Shown here: positions 15,797-24,965 of the stretch, piece after piece | Numbering within the stretch: the first letter of the stretch is position 1 | How the letters are laid out: each line of letters opens with the position of its first letter | NCBI RefSeq assembly: GCF_934754935.1 | Contig: NZ_CAKVJB010000002.1 | Location: 42,108 to 106,107, forward strand | Origin: an uncultured Holdemanella sp. | GTDB lineage: Bacteria > Bacillota_I > Bacilli_A > Erysipelotrichales > Erysipelotrichaceae | DNA: 64,000 nucleotides | Direction: 5' to 3' | The notes under the pieces: generated by a model | Database searches by the model: none | Told to the model about the DNA's origin: nothing | Seen by the model: only the letters and a program-made list of their open reading frames with translations | Made by a program: the position numbers and the translations under genes

Positions 15797-15875
15797 TAAA
15801 TTTAAAATAGTCTTTTAATATCTTTGTATAAACGGGAATTGACATAAGTTTACTGCTTATGTATATATTCAAATT

Positions 15876-15930
15876 GGTATCCCTCTCCGTCTTTAAACAA
15901 CGGAGTCTTGGATACCTTTTTATTTTTTAA
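15876..15930 (+). terminator. Terminator of the BlaI/M56 operon
   Basis: GGTATCC pairs with GGATACC, with an inner CTCCGT/ACGGAG stem, and is followed by TTTTTATTTTTT. A small CATAAG/CTTATG hairpin lies just before it. Confidence 0.85.
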
Positions 15931-16186
15931 TCATATGCATTCAATCCATCACATTTCAAATTATAACTTACTCTGATTGGTAAATGAATCGGATAGTCGA
16001 AATCCAACTCACACTAAATTAACTGCAAAATTTTATCAAAAAATTTTAAAAAAAAGATAAAAACCATAGGATTTTATGCATTTTCTTGAATTATTGCACC
16101 TTTATATAAAGCAGAAACAACAATATAATCCACTCTAAACAAAAGCGCTTTTCAATTCCGACTGAGACCACCATTTGTCAAAGATT

Positions 16187-16215
16187 GCACCTAGCATTTG
16201 CCAGGTGCTTTTTTT
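16187..16215 (+). terminator. Intrinsic terminator without a visible gene
   Basis: GCACCT/AGGTGC stem with a 10-nt loop is followed by TTTTTTT. The upstream 200 bp hold no open frame, so it may be the remains of a lost gene. Confidence 0.65.
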
Positions 16216-16222
16216 ATACCTT

Positions 16223-16407
16223 ATTTCCCACTTAAACCAAAGTTACGAAAGAGTATCACCATAAACAAGTGATACTCTTTTATTATGAATATATAAAAAA
16301 AGTCATAGGGATTTTGCTTTTAGAAAGCAATAACCTTAAAACACTCATAGTATTTTAAACCCTACAACTTTTAATCTAGCTGGTATCTAATTGCGGATTA
16401 CCCTTAG
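16223..16407. repeat. Repeat segments B2-A2 (partners at 12415-12556)
   Basis: B2 (about 16223-16286) carries CTTAAACCAAAGTTACGAAAG and the same 11-bp terminator stem as B1 (16249-16279). A2 (about 16335-16407) shares its start AAACACTCATAG and end ATTGCGGATTACCCTTA with A1. The order is reversed relative to the first copy. A2 reaches the stop codon of the ABC ATPase gene. Confidence 0.75.
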
Positions 16408-17048
16408 ATATAACCATTCAAATCTATCACGCGATCACATTCTTCAGCTAATTGTATATCATGTGTAACCATTATAATTGTACATCCTTCTTTTTTAAAT
16501 TCTTTGAGTAGTTTTATAACAATTTGTTTATTTTCTTCATCTAGTGATCCGGTTGGTTCATCAGCTAAAATCAATTCACATGGCTTAACTAATAATCTAG
16601 CAAGGGCTATACGTTGTTGTTCTCCACCAGAACATTCATAAATGAATTTTTTTGAATATCCATTTAAGCCAACTTTTTTTAACGCGTCTTCAATGTACTT
16701 ATTTACGGTCTTATTATTTTTTTCATTTATTGCCATCTGTAGATTTTCGTATACAGTTTTATTTTCGATTAATGCAAAATTCTGGAACAAATATCCTATT
16801 TTTGATTTTAAGAGTAAAGTGGCTTTCTTTGAAAATGGCTTAATTCCTTTTTCTCCAAACAAAATGATTTCTCCTGAATCTGGACTATCTAATAAGCCAA
16901 TCATATTTAACAATGTTGATTTACCACACCCGGATTTTCCAATTATTGCAACAAACTCATTTTCATATATGGTACAAGAAAATGAATCAAAGATTACTTT
17001 CTCTTTAAATTTCTTTTGAATCGAATCTAATTCTACAATTTTCTTCAT
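16404..17048 (-). CDS. ABC ATPase of a lactococcin-972-type system
   Basis: The 214-residue ATPase has Walker A GKSGCGKST, the Q-loop region LFQNFALI, signature CSGGEQQR, Walker B LILADEPTGSLD and H-loop MVTHD. Length and motif spacing fit the MacB/LolD type and the bacteriocin-972 ABC family (TIGR03608). ATG 17048 follows AAAGGAG by 8 nt. It starts 3 nt after the DUF1430 gene and is the last gene of that operon. It likely powers export or immunity for the secreted peptide at 19227. Confidence 0.85.
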   Translation of the reverse strand: MKKIVELDSIQKKFKEKVIFDSFSCTIYENEFVAIIGKSGCGKSTLLNMIGLLDSPDSGEIILFGEKGIKPFSKKATLLLKSKIGYLFQNFALIENKTVYENLQMAINEKNNKTVNKYIEDALKKVGLNGYSKKFIYECSGGEQQRIALARLLVKPCELILADEPTGSLDEENKQIVIKLLKEFKKEGCTIIMVTHDIQLAEECDRVIDLNGYI

Positions 17049-17050
17049 AA

Positions 17051-19171
17051 CTATCTGGCTCCTTTCAATGAATCTACACATTCAGCATATTCTTTTTTCT
17101 TTAACGTTAAAATGGTAAATATCAAATCTATTCCAAGTATTAAAAGGCCAATTTCAAAAGATTCTAATATTCTTTTAGAATATAATGCATAGAAAATAAT
17201 CACCGATAGATAAAGAGATATATTTATACTTAAGTATAATGAATATCTTTCGTAGAAAGATTTCCCTAAAAGATATTGAATAGACAAATAGTATCTTTTT
17301 TCAAACAAGAAAATGACAATCGCTTGAAGTTGGTAAACAAATAAAATTATGCTTATTAAAACGATTAGTATAGTTAATGAAATCAATTCATATTTTTTTT
17401 TGTTCTTGACCTGTGCAAAATAAGAATCACTTAAATAAAAATTTACTTTTTTGTCCATATTGTTCTGAATTAAAAATCTTTTAAAATTTGAAACACTTTT
17501 TTTTGTATCGATTGGGATAAAATAATTATCAGTTGAAACCCTTGCATTTTCCATCCAATTATGGTCTATAAAAATTACCGGATTTATTTTTTCTAAATCT
17601 TTCGTATTTTCTACATAAGGCATATGTCTTACAAACCTAAGATTTGGTTCGATTCGAATTACCTTACAATCTTCATAATTTGAATAATAGCTTATCTGAT
17701 CTTGATTGAATGAATAATTTTCAGGTATCAGTAAAATAGATTCTTCTATCTGATTAAAATCTAAAGGATTTCCGAATTCATCGCGAATCGTATAATCTTT
17801 TAAATAATTATTATTTACAACTATATATGGTATTTCATTTGAAACAGGTATTTCTAAATCACTGTCCATATGATTTTTTAAGAAGTCAATTTGTTTGTTT
17901 ATATCGAAATCCTCATATATTCCATTATGTTCCTGCATATAATAATACAGTTTATTAACAAGTTCAGATGAATAAAATAAGTCCTCATTTAAAGACACAG
18001 ATATGCCGTTTGTTATAATTTTATTCGACATTTGACTTTCATTCAAATTCAAAATATAGAGATAGTGTATTGATTCTATCCAATCCGCGCAGTTTGTTAA
18101 GAATACAGGAAATAAAACAAAAATCAGAATTCCTTTCAAGACCAATGATAGAACTGTTTTATTTTCTTGAGTACCATTTTGTTTTATATACTTCACTGAT
18201 TTGACGGTTATCGTTGAAATTAACAAAATAATTCCTATCATAATTAAACTGAAAAGTAGCTTAATTCCCTCATTGATTAGATAGTATAAGAATAAAGAAG
18301 CACATGGTCTATAAGGGCCAACAAATAATGCGAATAAAATAATTTCTAAGAAAAGAAATAGACCGTATAAGATTGCGATATGTTTTGTATATAGTGATAT
18401 AAAAATTTTCTTGGTTGAATTACCTAGCATTTTACGTATCACTATTTCTTTTCTATCTTTCAGAAAAATAAAAGCGAAAATCAATGCAGTCCCTAATATT
18501 GCATTCAAAAAAACCATATTCAAAAATTTTTCTTTTTGCATAGAGTAAGGAACAATTTCAACATCTGAGATACCTTGTCCTTGGCTATTTTCAGGGATAA
18601 ATTCTTTAAAATAATCTTTCATTTGACTTGTAGAAGTTTTATTTGAATTTGAAATAGAGTAAAGTGTAATAATTTCAGAACCTGGAGTGCGATTCAACAA
18701 ATCATTTAAAGTGTGAAATTCATATATGTCATTATAATCTCCGTAATAGCCTCGATTTAAATAATCAATATAATTATATGCATCCTTATCATTTAGATTT
18801 GTAGAATAATAATTCTTTGAATCCTTTTTAAAATTAATTCGTTTTTGATCATTCCGTATATATAGGGATTTCAAATCCTGTGGATCAGCAGAATAAATAT
18901 AGATTAAATTCTTTTTTATAAACCCCTCAGTATTTTCATGAACTGCTATAATTCCTGTACTGTTTGTCTTTTCACAATATTCATGAATTGTTGAAACTAA
19001 ATCTTCATTAAATTGTAGGTTTAATCCTGTTACTTTTTTATTAGTTGTTTGTCCAATTGAAGTGGCAAAAGAATCCATTCTGTTTATCTGATCAGAAGAA
19101 AAGGAAGAGAATCCGGAATAAAAAATATATACACTTAGGATAGCAACAAGCAAGTATGATAATTTTTTCAT
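17051..19171 (-). CDS. Bacteriocin-associated integral membrane protein (DUF1430)
   Basis: The 706-residue protein has an N-terminal helix and large extracellular domain (to about 215). Three to four helices follow, with EIVIRKMLGNSTKK on the cytoplasmic side (about 217-320). After that come a helix near 345-365, a second extracellular domain (about 370-600) and final helices to 700. This duplicated FtsX-like layout is that of DUF1430/TIGR01654 proteins, which pair with a 972-type ABC ATPase. It sits between the secreted peptide and the ATPase genes, as in lactococcin-972 operons. Confidence 0.85.
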   Translation of the reverse strand: MKKLSYLLVAILSVYIFYSGFSSFSSDQINRMDSFATSIGQTTNKKVTGLNLQFNEDLVSTIHEYCEKTNSTGIIAVHENTEGFIKKNLIYIYSADPQDLKSLYIRNDQKRINFKKDSKNYYSTNLNDKDAYNYIDYLNRGYYGDYNDIYEFHTLNDLLNRTPGSEIITLYSISNSNKTSTSQMKDYFKEFIPENSQGQGISDVEIVPYSMQKEKFLNMVFLNAILGTALIFAFIFLKDRKEIVIRKMLGNSTKKIFISLYTKHIAILYGLFLFLEIILFALFVGPYRPCASLFLYYLINEGIKLLFSLIMIGIILLISTITVKSVKYIKQNGTQENKTVLSLVLKGILIFVLFPVFLTNCADWIESIHYLYILNLNESQMSNKIITNGISVSLNEDLFYSSELVNKLYYYMQEHNGIYEDFDINKQIDFLKNHMDSDLEIPVSNEIPYIVVNNNYLKDYTIRDEFGNPLDFNQIEESILLIPENYSFNQDQISYYSNYEDCKVIRIEPNLRFVRHMPYVENTKDLEKINPVIFIDHNWMENARVSTDNYFIPIDTKKSVSNFKRFLIQNNMDKKVNFYLSDSYFAQVKNKKKYELISLTILIVLISIILFVYQLQAIVIFLFEKRYYLSIQYLLGKSFYERYSLYLSINISLYLSVIIFYALYSKRILESFEIGLLILGIDLIFTILTLKKKEYAECVDSLKGAR

Positions 19172-19189
19172 AATTCATCTCAACTTTCT

Positions 19190-19224
19190 AAAAAAGAGTC
19201 CCTTATTGATAAGGGAACTCTTTT
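19190..19224 (-). terminator. Terminator/attenuator after the bacteriocin-like gene
   Basis: AAAAGAGTTCCCTTA pairs with TAAGGGACTCTTTT on the minus strand, with one mismatch, and ends in TTTTTT. It lies between the peptide gene and the DUF1430 gene and would raise peptide mRNA over that of the transporter. Confidence 0.8.
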
Positions 19225-19226
19225 GA

Positions 19227-19568
19227 TTATCTAGTTCTTAATCCTGAAGAGGCAATATGTGAGTGCGAATAAGCTGTTTTTGGATTCCAATTTACACTGA
19301 ATTCAGTACTAAATTTACCGTTTTGCCCAGATGCCATTATCGAACCATTATAAATAATAGAACCGCTTATATAATTATTAGTATTGTATGCTTTTCCAAA
19401 TAGCCAATAACTTCCAATTGAATCCAAACACGAAGTTTCAGCAGTTCCGTATTGTAAACTGATTTTGCTATTGTGAGAAATATTTTTAGAATCCGCTAAT
19501 ATTGAAAATGGGAAAGCAAGTGCGATTATAGAAAGCATGATTATAGAAAGTCTCTGTAGTTTTTTCAT
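19227..19568 (-). CDS. Lactococcin-972-like secreted peptide
   Basis: The 113-residue protein has a signal peptide (about 1-26, ALAFPFSILADS). The mature region is Ser/Gly/Asn/Tyr-rich and beta-prone, with YGTAETS, GSYWLFGKAY, SVNWNPKTAYSHSHIASSG and a basic end LRTR. Its first position in an operon with DUF1430 and the 972-type ATPase supports the bacteriocin-972 assignment more than similarity does. AGGAGG lies 6 nt upstream. Lactococcin 972 blocks septum formation via lipid II; activity here is inferred. Confidence 0.65.
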   Translation of the reverse strand: MKKLQRLSIIMLSIIALAFPFSILADSKNISHNSKISLQYGTAETSCLDSIGSYWLFGKAYNTNNYISGSIIYNGSIMASGQNGKFSTEFSVNWNPKTAYSHSHIASSGLRTR

Positions 19569-20353
19569 TTTCTCCTCCTGTTATCCTTTCTTTAGTTTGT
19601 ATTACATAATCAATAGACAAAAATTCACCATTAAGTTCTTATTTAAGTATCTTCTGCTTATTTTGATGATTAAATCAGTTGATTCTGATTCTATTATGTT
19701 TTCTATACTTTACCTATATCTGGCACGCTATAACGATAATAAACTCAGAAGATACGATATATTTTGAGACTGAAAAATATATCTACTGATTTTATATCAA
19801 TCGTAATAATCTTTATAAAACCAAGCCTACTTCTTAACACTGGTAAGCAGTGGAATTTTAATACCAATTTTTTGGACCAATGACTACATTCTGAGATAAA
19901 CTATTCCTCATATAAATCTTTCGTTTTATACAAGCAGTACAGTTTTATAGTCATAAATTAGTTGATACACAAATAAGCTACAATCATAAAAAATATTAAT
20001 ACATAAAATTTTATTGCTTTCTGCTCAATAATCTATATTCTTTTAAATTATTATGAGAATGCTAGATAACGTTATCTTTACATTAATTCTCACATAGATA
20101 TGCTAATAATGTCAAGATAAAAAGCATTAAAATGAATCATTTTGGGAGTTTAACATTCCAATAGTAAAATAGCCAAACGTTGTTTAGATAAGGTTTTTTT
20201 ACATTTTTGATTTTAGCTAATTGAGTACGAAGTGCAAAGCAACAAAACCATTCGTTATATTCAAAATGTTAATAATTTTTGTAACAATAGTTTTTCATCA
20301 TTTAAAATATACTTGTAAATAAAATATTTGGAGATGATAATTTCCCGCCACTT
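19569..20353. other. 785-bp gap without a recognised gene
   Basis: It must hold the promoter of the lactococcin-972-like operon near 19600. The rest (19770-20350) is AT-rich with short frames lacking ribosome sites. It marks the junction between cargo and transfer module. I see no inverted repeat or insertion-sequence ends. Confidence 0.5.
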
Positions 20354-21835
20354 TTACTTTGGGTTAGCAAACACCACTCCACCATATATAGATCTTAATT
20401 GATCTAACGTATAGGATTTTGTTTGCCAATCCTTTTTTGCATCTTGAAATGTATTTGTAATACCATCAAGATTTCCTTCTTGAACAGTTATGGTATTATC
20501 TTTTACTGCAATGACTATACCAACATGATTATGTCCAATAGCAGAGAACACTGCACCGGCTTTTGGCGAAGAAGATCGTTCGAATTTATCAGGATGTGCT
20601 GCCACCAATTCCTTCACACAACTACTTCCATCACCGCTAAAACCTGGATCATATCCATATAATTCATAAAATCGTCCCCAAGCAAACCATGTACATTGTC
20701 CATATAATCCAGCCTGTGCATAAGGATTCCTTGTCACCCAGGCTTCTAAATTATTAAAATTAGGATTTGTACCTCCTCTAAAAGTAATCCCTACATATCT
20801 CATAACGTGATCAACATAAGAAGGATCACCATAGCCGGATACATTTAACTCTTGCTTTTTATTATCAGAAAACTGTTGTGCATTATATTTGGAATATCCA
20901 CCAAAATTACGAATTGCCCATTTAATATAGCCAGAGCCATAATTATATCCTTGCAAAGCCAAATATATACGTTCTGTATCGGATGAATTTTTTACTTTTG
21001 CTTTCTTTAAACAATCAGAAAAAGTGTGTGTTCCTACTTCAATAGAATATTCAGGATCCGTAATTCCATTAGGTACTCTAGGATATTTTGTATTATACCC
21101 TGACTCACTTGCCTGCATTGGATCATTGCCTTTCCCTCCTGACTCCTGCATCATAATTGCCTGTAATAATGTGACATAATCCTCAATATCATATTCTTTT
21201 GCATATTTTCGAATTGTATCTTCATACGCAATAACTTCATCACTTAGAGAAACAATTTCACTATTTGATCCCCCATCTTGTGCCAGCACACTAAATGTTC
21301 CAATAAACAAAGTAACAACAAGTAATAAAATCAATCCTGTTCCAAAAGAAAAAAGTGTATTCATCGCTGATACACTCTTCTTGACCACTTCTATTGATGT
21401 TTTTATTGCTCTATTTGTACTCTTAATAGCCGGTTGTGTTACTACTTTATCCGCTGTTTGTTTAATCTTAGAAGTATTTATTTTGTTTACAACATGATGC
21501 TTTGCCTTAGATACATAAGTAATTCTTTGATGGCTCACCGGTATTGATTCACTTAATGCCTTCTTATCTGTAGTTTTGAACTTATACTCTCTATGCTTAT
21601 GTTTAATAAATTTTGTAGCACGCTGCTTTGATTCTATAAACGTCTGCTTAGCGACTTCACTAACGTTATTCGTAGCTTGTACATTCGGATTTGTTTTAAC
21701 AGACTGTTCTACCTTTTTATCTTCTTCCTTATTTCTTGTATGAATCGTTTGCTGCTTAATAAAATGATTCACATTCCCTTTAACATTCTTTGTCTTTATG
21801 GATAGTACTTTCTGTTTTGTCTTTATATCTTTCAT
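20354..21835 (-). CDS. CwlT-like bifunctional cell-wall hydrolase
   Basis: The 493-residue protein has a long basic cytoplasmic N-terminus (1-155) and one transmembrane helix (about 160-185). A lysozyme/transglycosylase domain follows, with catalytic Glu231 in MMQESGGKGNDPMQ. The C-terminal CHAP amidase/endopeptidase domain has Cys381 in GQCTWFAWGRF and His437. It opens the cell wall for the conjugation machine, as Orf14 of Tn916 does. It lies downstream of virB4 in the transfer operon. Confidence 0.9.
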   Translation of the reverse strand: MKDIKTKQKVLSIKTKNVKGNVNHFIKQQTIHTRNKEEDKKVEQSVKTNPNVQATNNVSEVAKQTFIESKQRATKFIKHKHREYKFKTTDKKALSESIPVSHQRITYVSKAKHHVVNKINTSKIKQTADKVVTQPAIKSTNRAIKTSIEVVKKSVSAMNTLFSFGTGLILLLVVTLFIGTFSVLAQDGGSNSEIVSLSDEVIAYEDTIRKYAKEYDIEDYVTLLQAIMMQESGGKGNDPMQASESGYNTKYPRVPNGITDPEYSIEVGTHTFSDCLKKAKVKNSSDTERIYLALQGYNYGSGYIKWAIRNFGGYSKYNAQQFSDNKKQELNVSGYGDPSYVDHVMRYVGITFRGGTNPNFNNLEAWVTRNPYAQAGLYGQCTWFAWGRFYELYGYDPGFSGDGSSCVKELVAAHPDKFERSSSPKAGAVFSAIGHNHVGIVIAVKDNTITVQEGNLDGITNTFQDAKKDWQTKSYTLDQLRSIYGGVVFANPK

Positions 21836-21996
21836 CTACATCAACCCCTTTAACATCTTTAATACTTGCTTACTTTAATTGTTCCAAAACTTTGTTGATG
21901 TATTCGAAAATATCTTGTTCTGAATTAGCTGATACCTCAACATTTTATACATAAACAAGACTCATTAAATCTAATTTTTTAATGAGTCTTTTGTAT

Positions 21997-24333
21997 TTAT
22001 TGGACAATTATTTTTTTATCTCCTGGCCTTGTAGTATTTAAATCATACAATAGTCCTCTTGGCATCTTATTTACAAATGGAACTATAGATCCACCATACT
22101 TAATCAATCCACATCCGGTAGGAGCATTTGTAATATAGCTCATCTGTTCTTCTGAAATATTCAATAATTTAGCTAAATCTTCTCTATCGTTTGCCGATTG
22201 ATTCAACATGACAATAAATTCAGAATTGGATAACATACTAATTCCTTGCTGAGACGATAATAAATATTTAACATTCTGTGTAATCCCTGTAGGATATGCA
22301 TCTCTTTTACGGAATTGTCTCCAGGCCGAGGCAAAGAATGTTGCACTTTCTTCATTTTCAAAAATAACATGAATCTCATCAATGAAGATATGAGTACGTT
22401 TCCCTTTTCTCCAGTTTTCATTCACACGATTGATAATGGCATCTGTAATTACCAATAGGCCTAATGTTTTTAATTGTTTTCCCAAATTAAAAATATTAAA
22501 CGATAAAATTCTAGACTTGATATCTACATTCGTTTCATGAGCAAATATATTTAATGATCCATTTGTAAATAATTCTAGTTTAATAGCTAAAGATTTAGCC
22601 TCTGGTTCATTTTGCTCCAATAACTTTTTATAAAGATGTTTTAACGTTGGTACATAGCCATTGGTTTTTGCTTCCTGGTAAACTAGCGTTACACATCTAT
22701 CGATAATAGATCTGTCAATTGGTGTAATACCGCCATGATTAGCATCTAAATTTTCAAATACAGACATCAAAAATTGAGATTTATCGGCAATTGAGTTTCC
22801 ACTATCGCCATATCCCTCTACCATTTCCATCGCATTAATATAATCTGTACTGTTTGTACCAATACGAATAATCTGTCCACCTAAAGCATTGATTATGGAA
22901 TCATATTCTCCTTCTGGATCTGCAATGATAATGTCATCATCTGTAGATAAGATCAAGAATTCAATTTCTTCTTTTGTTAAGAATGATTTCCCGGATCCTG
23001 GAATACCAAAAAAGAAAGAGTTAGGATTTTGAAGCAATGCCTTATTACAAAGAATAGGATTGTTTGTAATCGCATTTTGGCCAAACCAAACCCCACCCTT
23101 TTGCATAATCTCATGCGCTCTAAAAGGAATGAATACAGCCGCACTTTCGGTTAATAAAGTGCGCGTGATATTTAATTTGTTGACCCCTATTGGCAATACT
23201 GTTTGTAGACCATCTAATTGCCTTTTTGAAAAATACAATGTTTCCAATTCACAAACATATTTACGAGCTACAGCCTTCAATGTTTCTGTATCCTTATTTA
23301 ATTCTTCAATAGAATCAGCTAAATGCACAACCGTAATGTTACAAAGCATCATTCTTTGATCTCTTACAATCAAATCATCCAGGAACTCCTTACATTCTTT
23401 ACGTTGCAATTCCATATCATATGGAATGATTGCTGAAAAGTTATTATTACGATTCTGCTTCATTTGCCAATCCGTAATATTCTTTTCAACACCAAGGAAT
23501 TTATTTTCTACTTCTCGGACTGCCTCATCTGTTGGCACTGTAATAATATCCATTGAATACATCAAGTTTTTATTTAAGTCACACAACTCTGATACAAATT
23601 CATCTTTCAAAAAACCAGGATAATTATTTAAATAAAGAACACGACCATATTTACCATCAAATTCAAAATACTTATTGTGGTATTTACACATTCTTGGAGT
23701 AATTAAATCTTTAAAAGAATGTCCTTTCCTAGCTAAATCGGATAGATCTAATTGGAATTCCTCCGTTTCTTTACGATAAAAGTCATGCAATATCTTCAAC
23801 CGTTCTTCTGCATCCAATTCAATACAAGAACTTCCTAGTCTAGAAAATAAAGTTGAAAATTCTGCAGTTATACGAGAAAAAGTAAATCTGGCTTCTTCTA
23901 TATTACTTTTAAAAACTGTAACAGTAATATATTTTTCCTGGATAATATCATCACCTTCAGCTAATTTGGACAATAACATATCGTTGTACTCAACTCTATA
24001 CTTATCCAAACCATCTTCCTTTAATGGAATTAAAATATCTTCTTTAAATTTTTTAATATCCACTTTTCGATTGTTAATGGTAATTTTCGTCATTACAGAT
24101 GGATCAAAAGAATTTAGTAGATCACTATATGTTAGAAATAAATTATTTTTATCTTCTCCTGATGCAATCTTATAATTAATATCCAAAAACCTATAACTCT
24201 TTGTGTATCTGTTTCCAGAACGAAAAATACCATCCTTATAGACTGAATCTACTGGGATGGTATCCTGCACTGTCCTAGGCACTCTTATTCTTTCTTTGTT
24301 CTGCTTTTTCAATCTTTCGTAACTTTTTATCAT
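21997..24333 (-). CDS. virB4: VirB4-like conjugation ATPase
   Basis: The 778-residue ATPase powers the type IV secretion channel. Walker A GIPGSGKS lies near residue 442 and Walker B HIFIDEIH near 650. The N-terminal domain (about 1-400) is the membrane-complex-binding part typical of VirB4/TcpF proteins. ATG 24333 is 10 nt after AAAGGAG; TTG 24339 is an alternative. It overlaps prgI by about 60 nt, as in related ICEs. Confidence 0.93.
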   Translation of the reverse strand: MIKSYERLKKQNKERIRVPRTVQDTIPVDSVYKDGIFRSGNRYTKSYRFLDINYKIASGEDKNNLFLTYSDLLNSFDPSVMTKITINNRKVDIKKFKEDILIPLKEDGLDKYRVEYNDMLLSKLAEGDDIIQEKYITVTVFKSNIEEARFTFSRITAEFSTLFSRLGSSCIELDAEERLKILHDFYRKETEEFQLDLSDLARKGHSFKDLITPRMCKYHNKYFEFDGKYGRVLYLNNYPGFLKDEFVSELCDLNKNLMYSMDIITVPTDEAVREVENKFLGVEKNITDWQMKQNRNNNFSAIIPYDMELQRKECKEFLDDLIVRDQRMMLCNITVVHLADSIEELNKDTETLKAVARKYVCELETLYFSKRQLDGLQTVLPIGVNKLNITRTLLTESAAVFIPFRAHEIMQKGGVWFGQNAITNNPILCNKALLQNPNSFFFGIPGSGKSFLTKEEIEFLILSTDDDIIIADPEGEYDSIINALGGQIIRIGTNSTDYINAMEMVEGYGDSGNSIADKSQFLMSVFENLDANHGGITPIDRSIIDRCVTLVYQEAKTNGYVPTLKHLYKKLLEQNEPEAKSLAIKLELFTNGSLNIFAHETNVDIKSRILSFNIFNLGKQLKTLGLLVITDAIINRVNENWRKGKRTHIFIDEIHVIFENEESATFFASAWRQFRKRDAYPTGITQNVKYLLSSQQGISMLSNSEFIVMLNQSANDREDLAKLLNISEEQMSYITNAPTGCGLIKYGGSIVPFVNKMPRGLLYDLNTTRPGDKKIIVQ

Positions 24334-24703
24334 GTACAATTGACTCCTTTCTTGATTGTTTAATCATTGGCTCAAAAACCTCATCATACAAGTTAAATGG
24401 TTTATTGATTAAATCTCTAGACGATAATAACAACGAATTAAATACCGTCTTAACAATATCTTCTGTATACATACCCTGAAATCTTATAAATCCAAAAGCA
24501 GCAAATGGTGCTGCTCCAAGCATACATAACCAGCTAGTTATTTCAGTCCCTAGCGTATCATTCAACAAAAAGAAGATACCACAAGCTATCCCACAAGCAA
24601 TAATAGAGAATATGCTCTGTCGAAGGGATAAGCCAAAAAATATACTCTCCGTATAATCCCGTATTTCCTTATTGATCTTAATTTCAAAATTAGACTTCAT
24701 CAT
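24275..24703 (-). CDS. prgI: PrgI-family conjugation membrane protein
   Basis: The 142-residue protein has two hydrophobic segments (about 30-50 and 55-75) after the family start FEIKINKEIRDY, and a charged tail. PrgI/TcpE proteins sit in the membrane next to VirB4. ATG 24703 (MMKSN) is preferred because GAGG precedes it by 6 nt; ATG 24715 would contain that site. It overlaps both neighbours. Confidence 0.85.
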   Translation of the reverse strand: MMKSNFEIKINKEIRDYTESIFFGLSLRQSIFSIIACGIACGIFFLLNDTLGTEITSWLCMLGAAPFAAFGFIRFQGMYTEDIVKTVFNSLLLSSRDLINKPFNLYDEVFEPMIKQSRKESIVHDKKLRKIEKAEQRKNKSA

Positions 24704-24923
24704 CAAAATCCTCATGAATAATGTCCAAAGGGATAGATGATGAGAACATAATATTCTCCATTGGAATCACCATCTTCCCATTTTCTCTTGAAATCACAAC
24801 TCGATCCTGTTCATGTTGTAACTTATACATAACCCTATCTTTCATAGGTAAAGTTGAAGGTTCAACTATTTCAATTGAATCTCCTGTTTTTAGTACAATT
24901 GTATTTAATATATATTCTTTCAT
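24690..24923 (-). CDS. Small hypothetical protein of the transfer operon
   Basis: The 77-residue acidic protein is mainly beta-predicted (ILNTIVLKTGDSIEIVEP, RVVISRENGKMVIP) and ends DIIHEDFDDEV. GGAGG lies about 11 nt before the ATG. It overlaps prgI by 14 nt. It is translated with the transfer genes but no family is recognised. It directly follows the ATPase-TOPRIM pair. Confidence 0.6.
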   Translation of the reverse strand: MKEYILNTIVLKTGDSIEIVEPSTLPMKDRVMYKLQHEQDRVVISRENGKMVIPMENIMFSSSIPLDIIHEDFDDEV

Positions 24924-24965
24924 GTTATTTTCCTTTCCTCCAAAATGGCATAATAAAAGCAGAGA

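Larger units (their letters stand above)
15797..16403. other. 607-bp gap between two converging operons
   Basis: It contains the terminator at 15876-15930, a second one at 16187-16215 and the repeated B2/A2 segments at 16223-16407. The stretch at 15940-16180 shows no gene. Confidence 0.6.

Noticed and set aside
19569..20353. Insertion sequence remnant at the cargo/transfer junction
   Set aside because: No transposase fragment, terminal inverted repeat or target duplication is visible.
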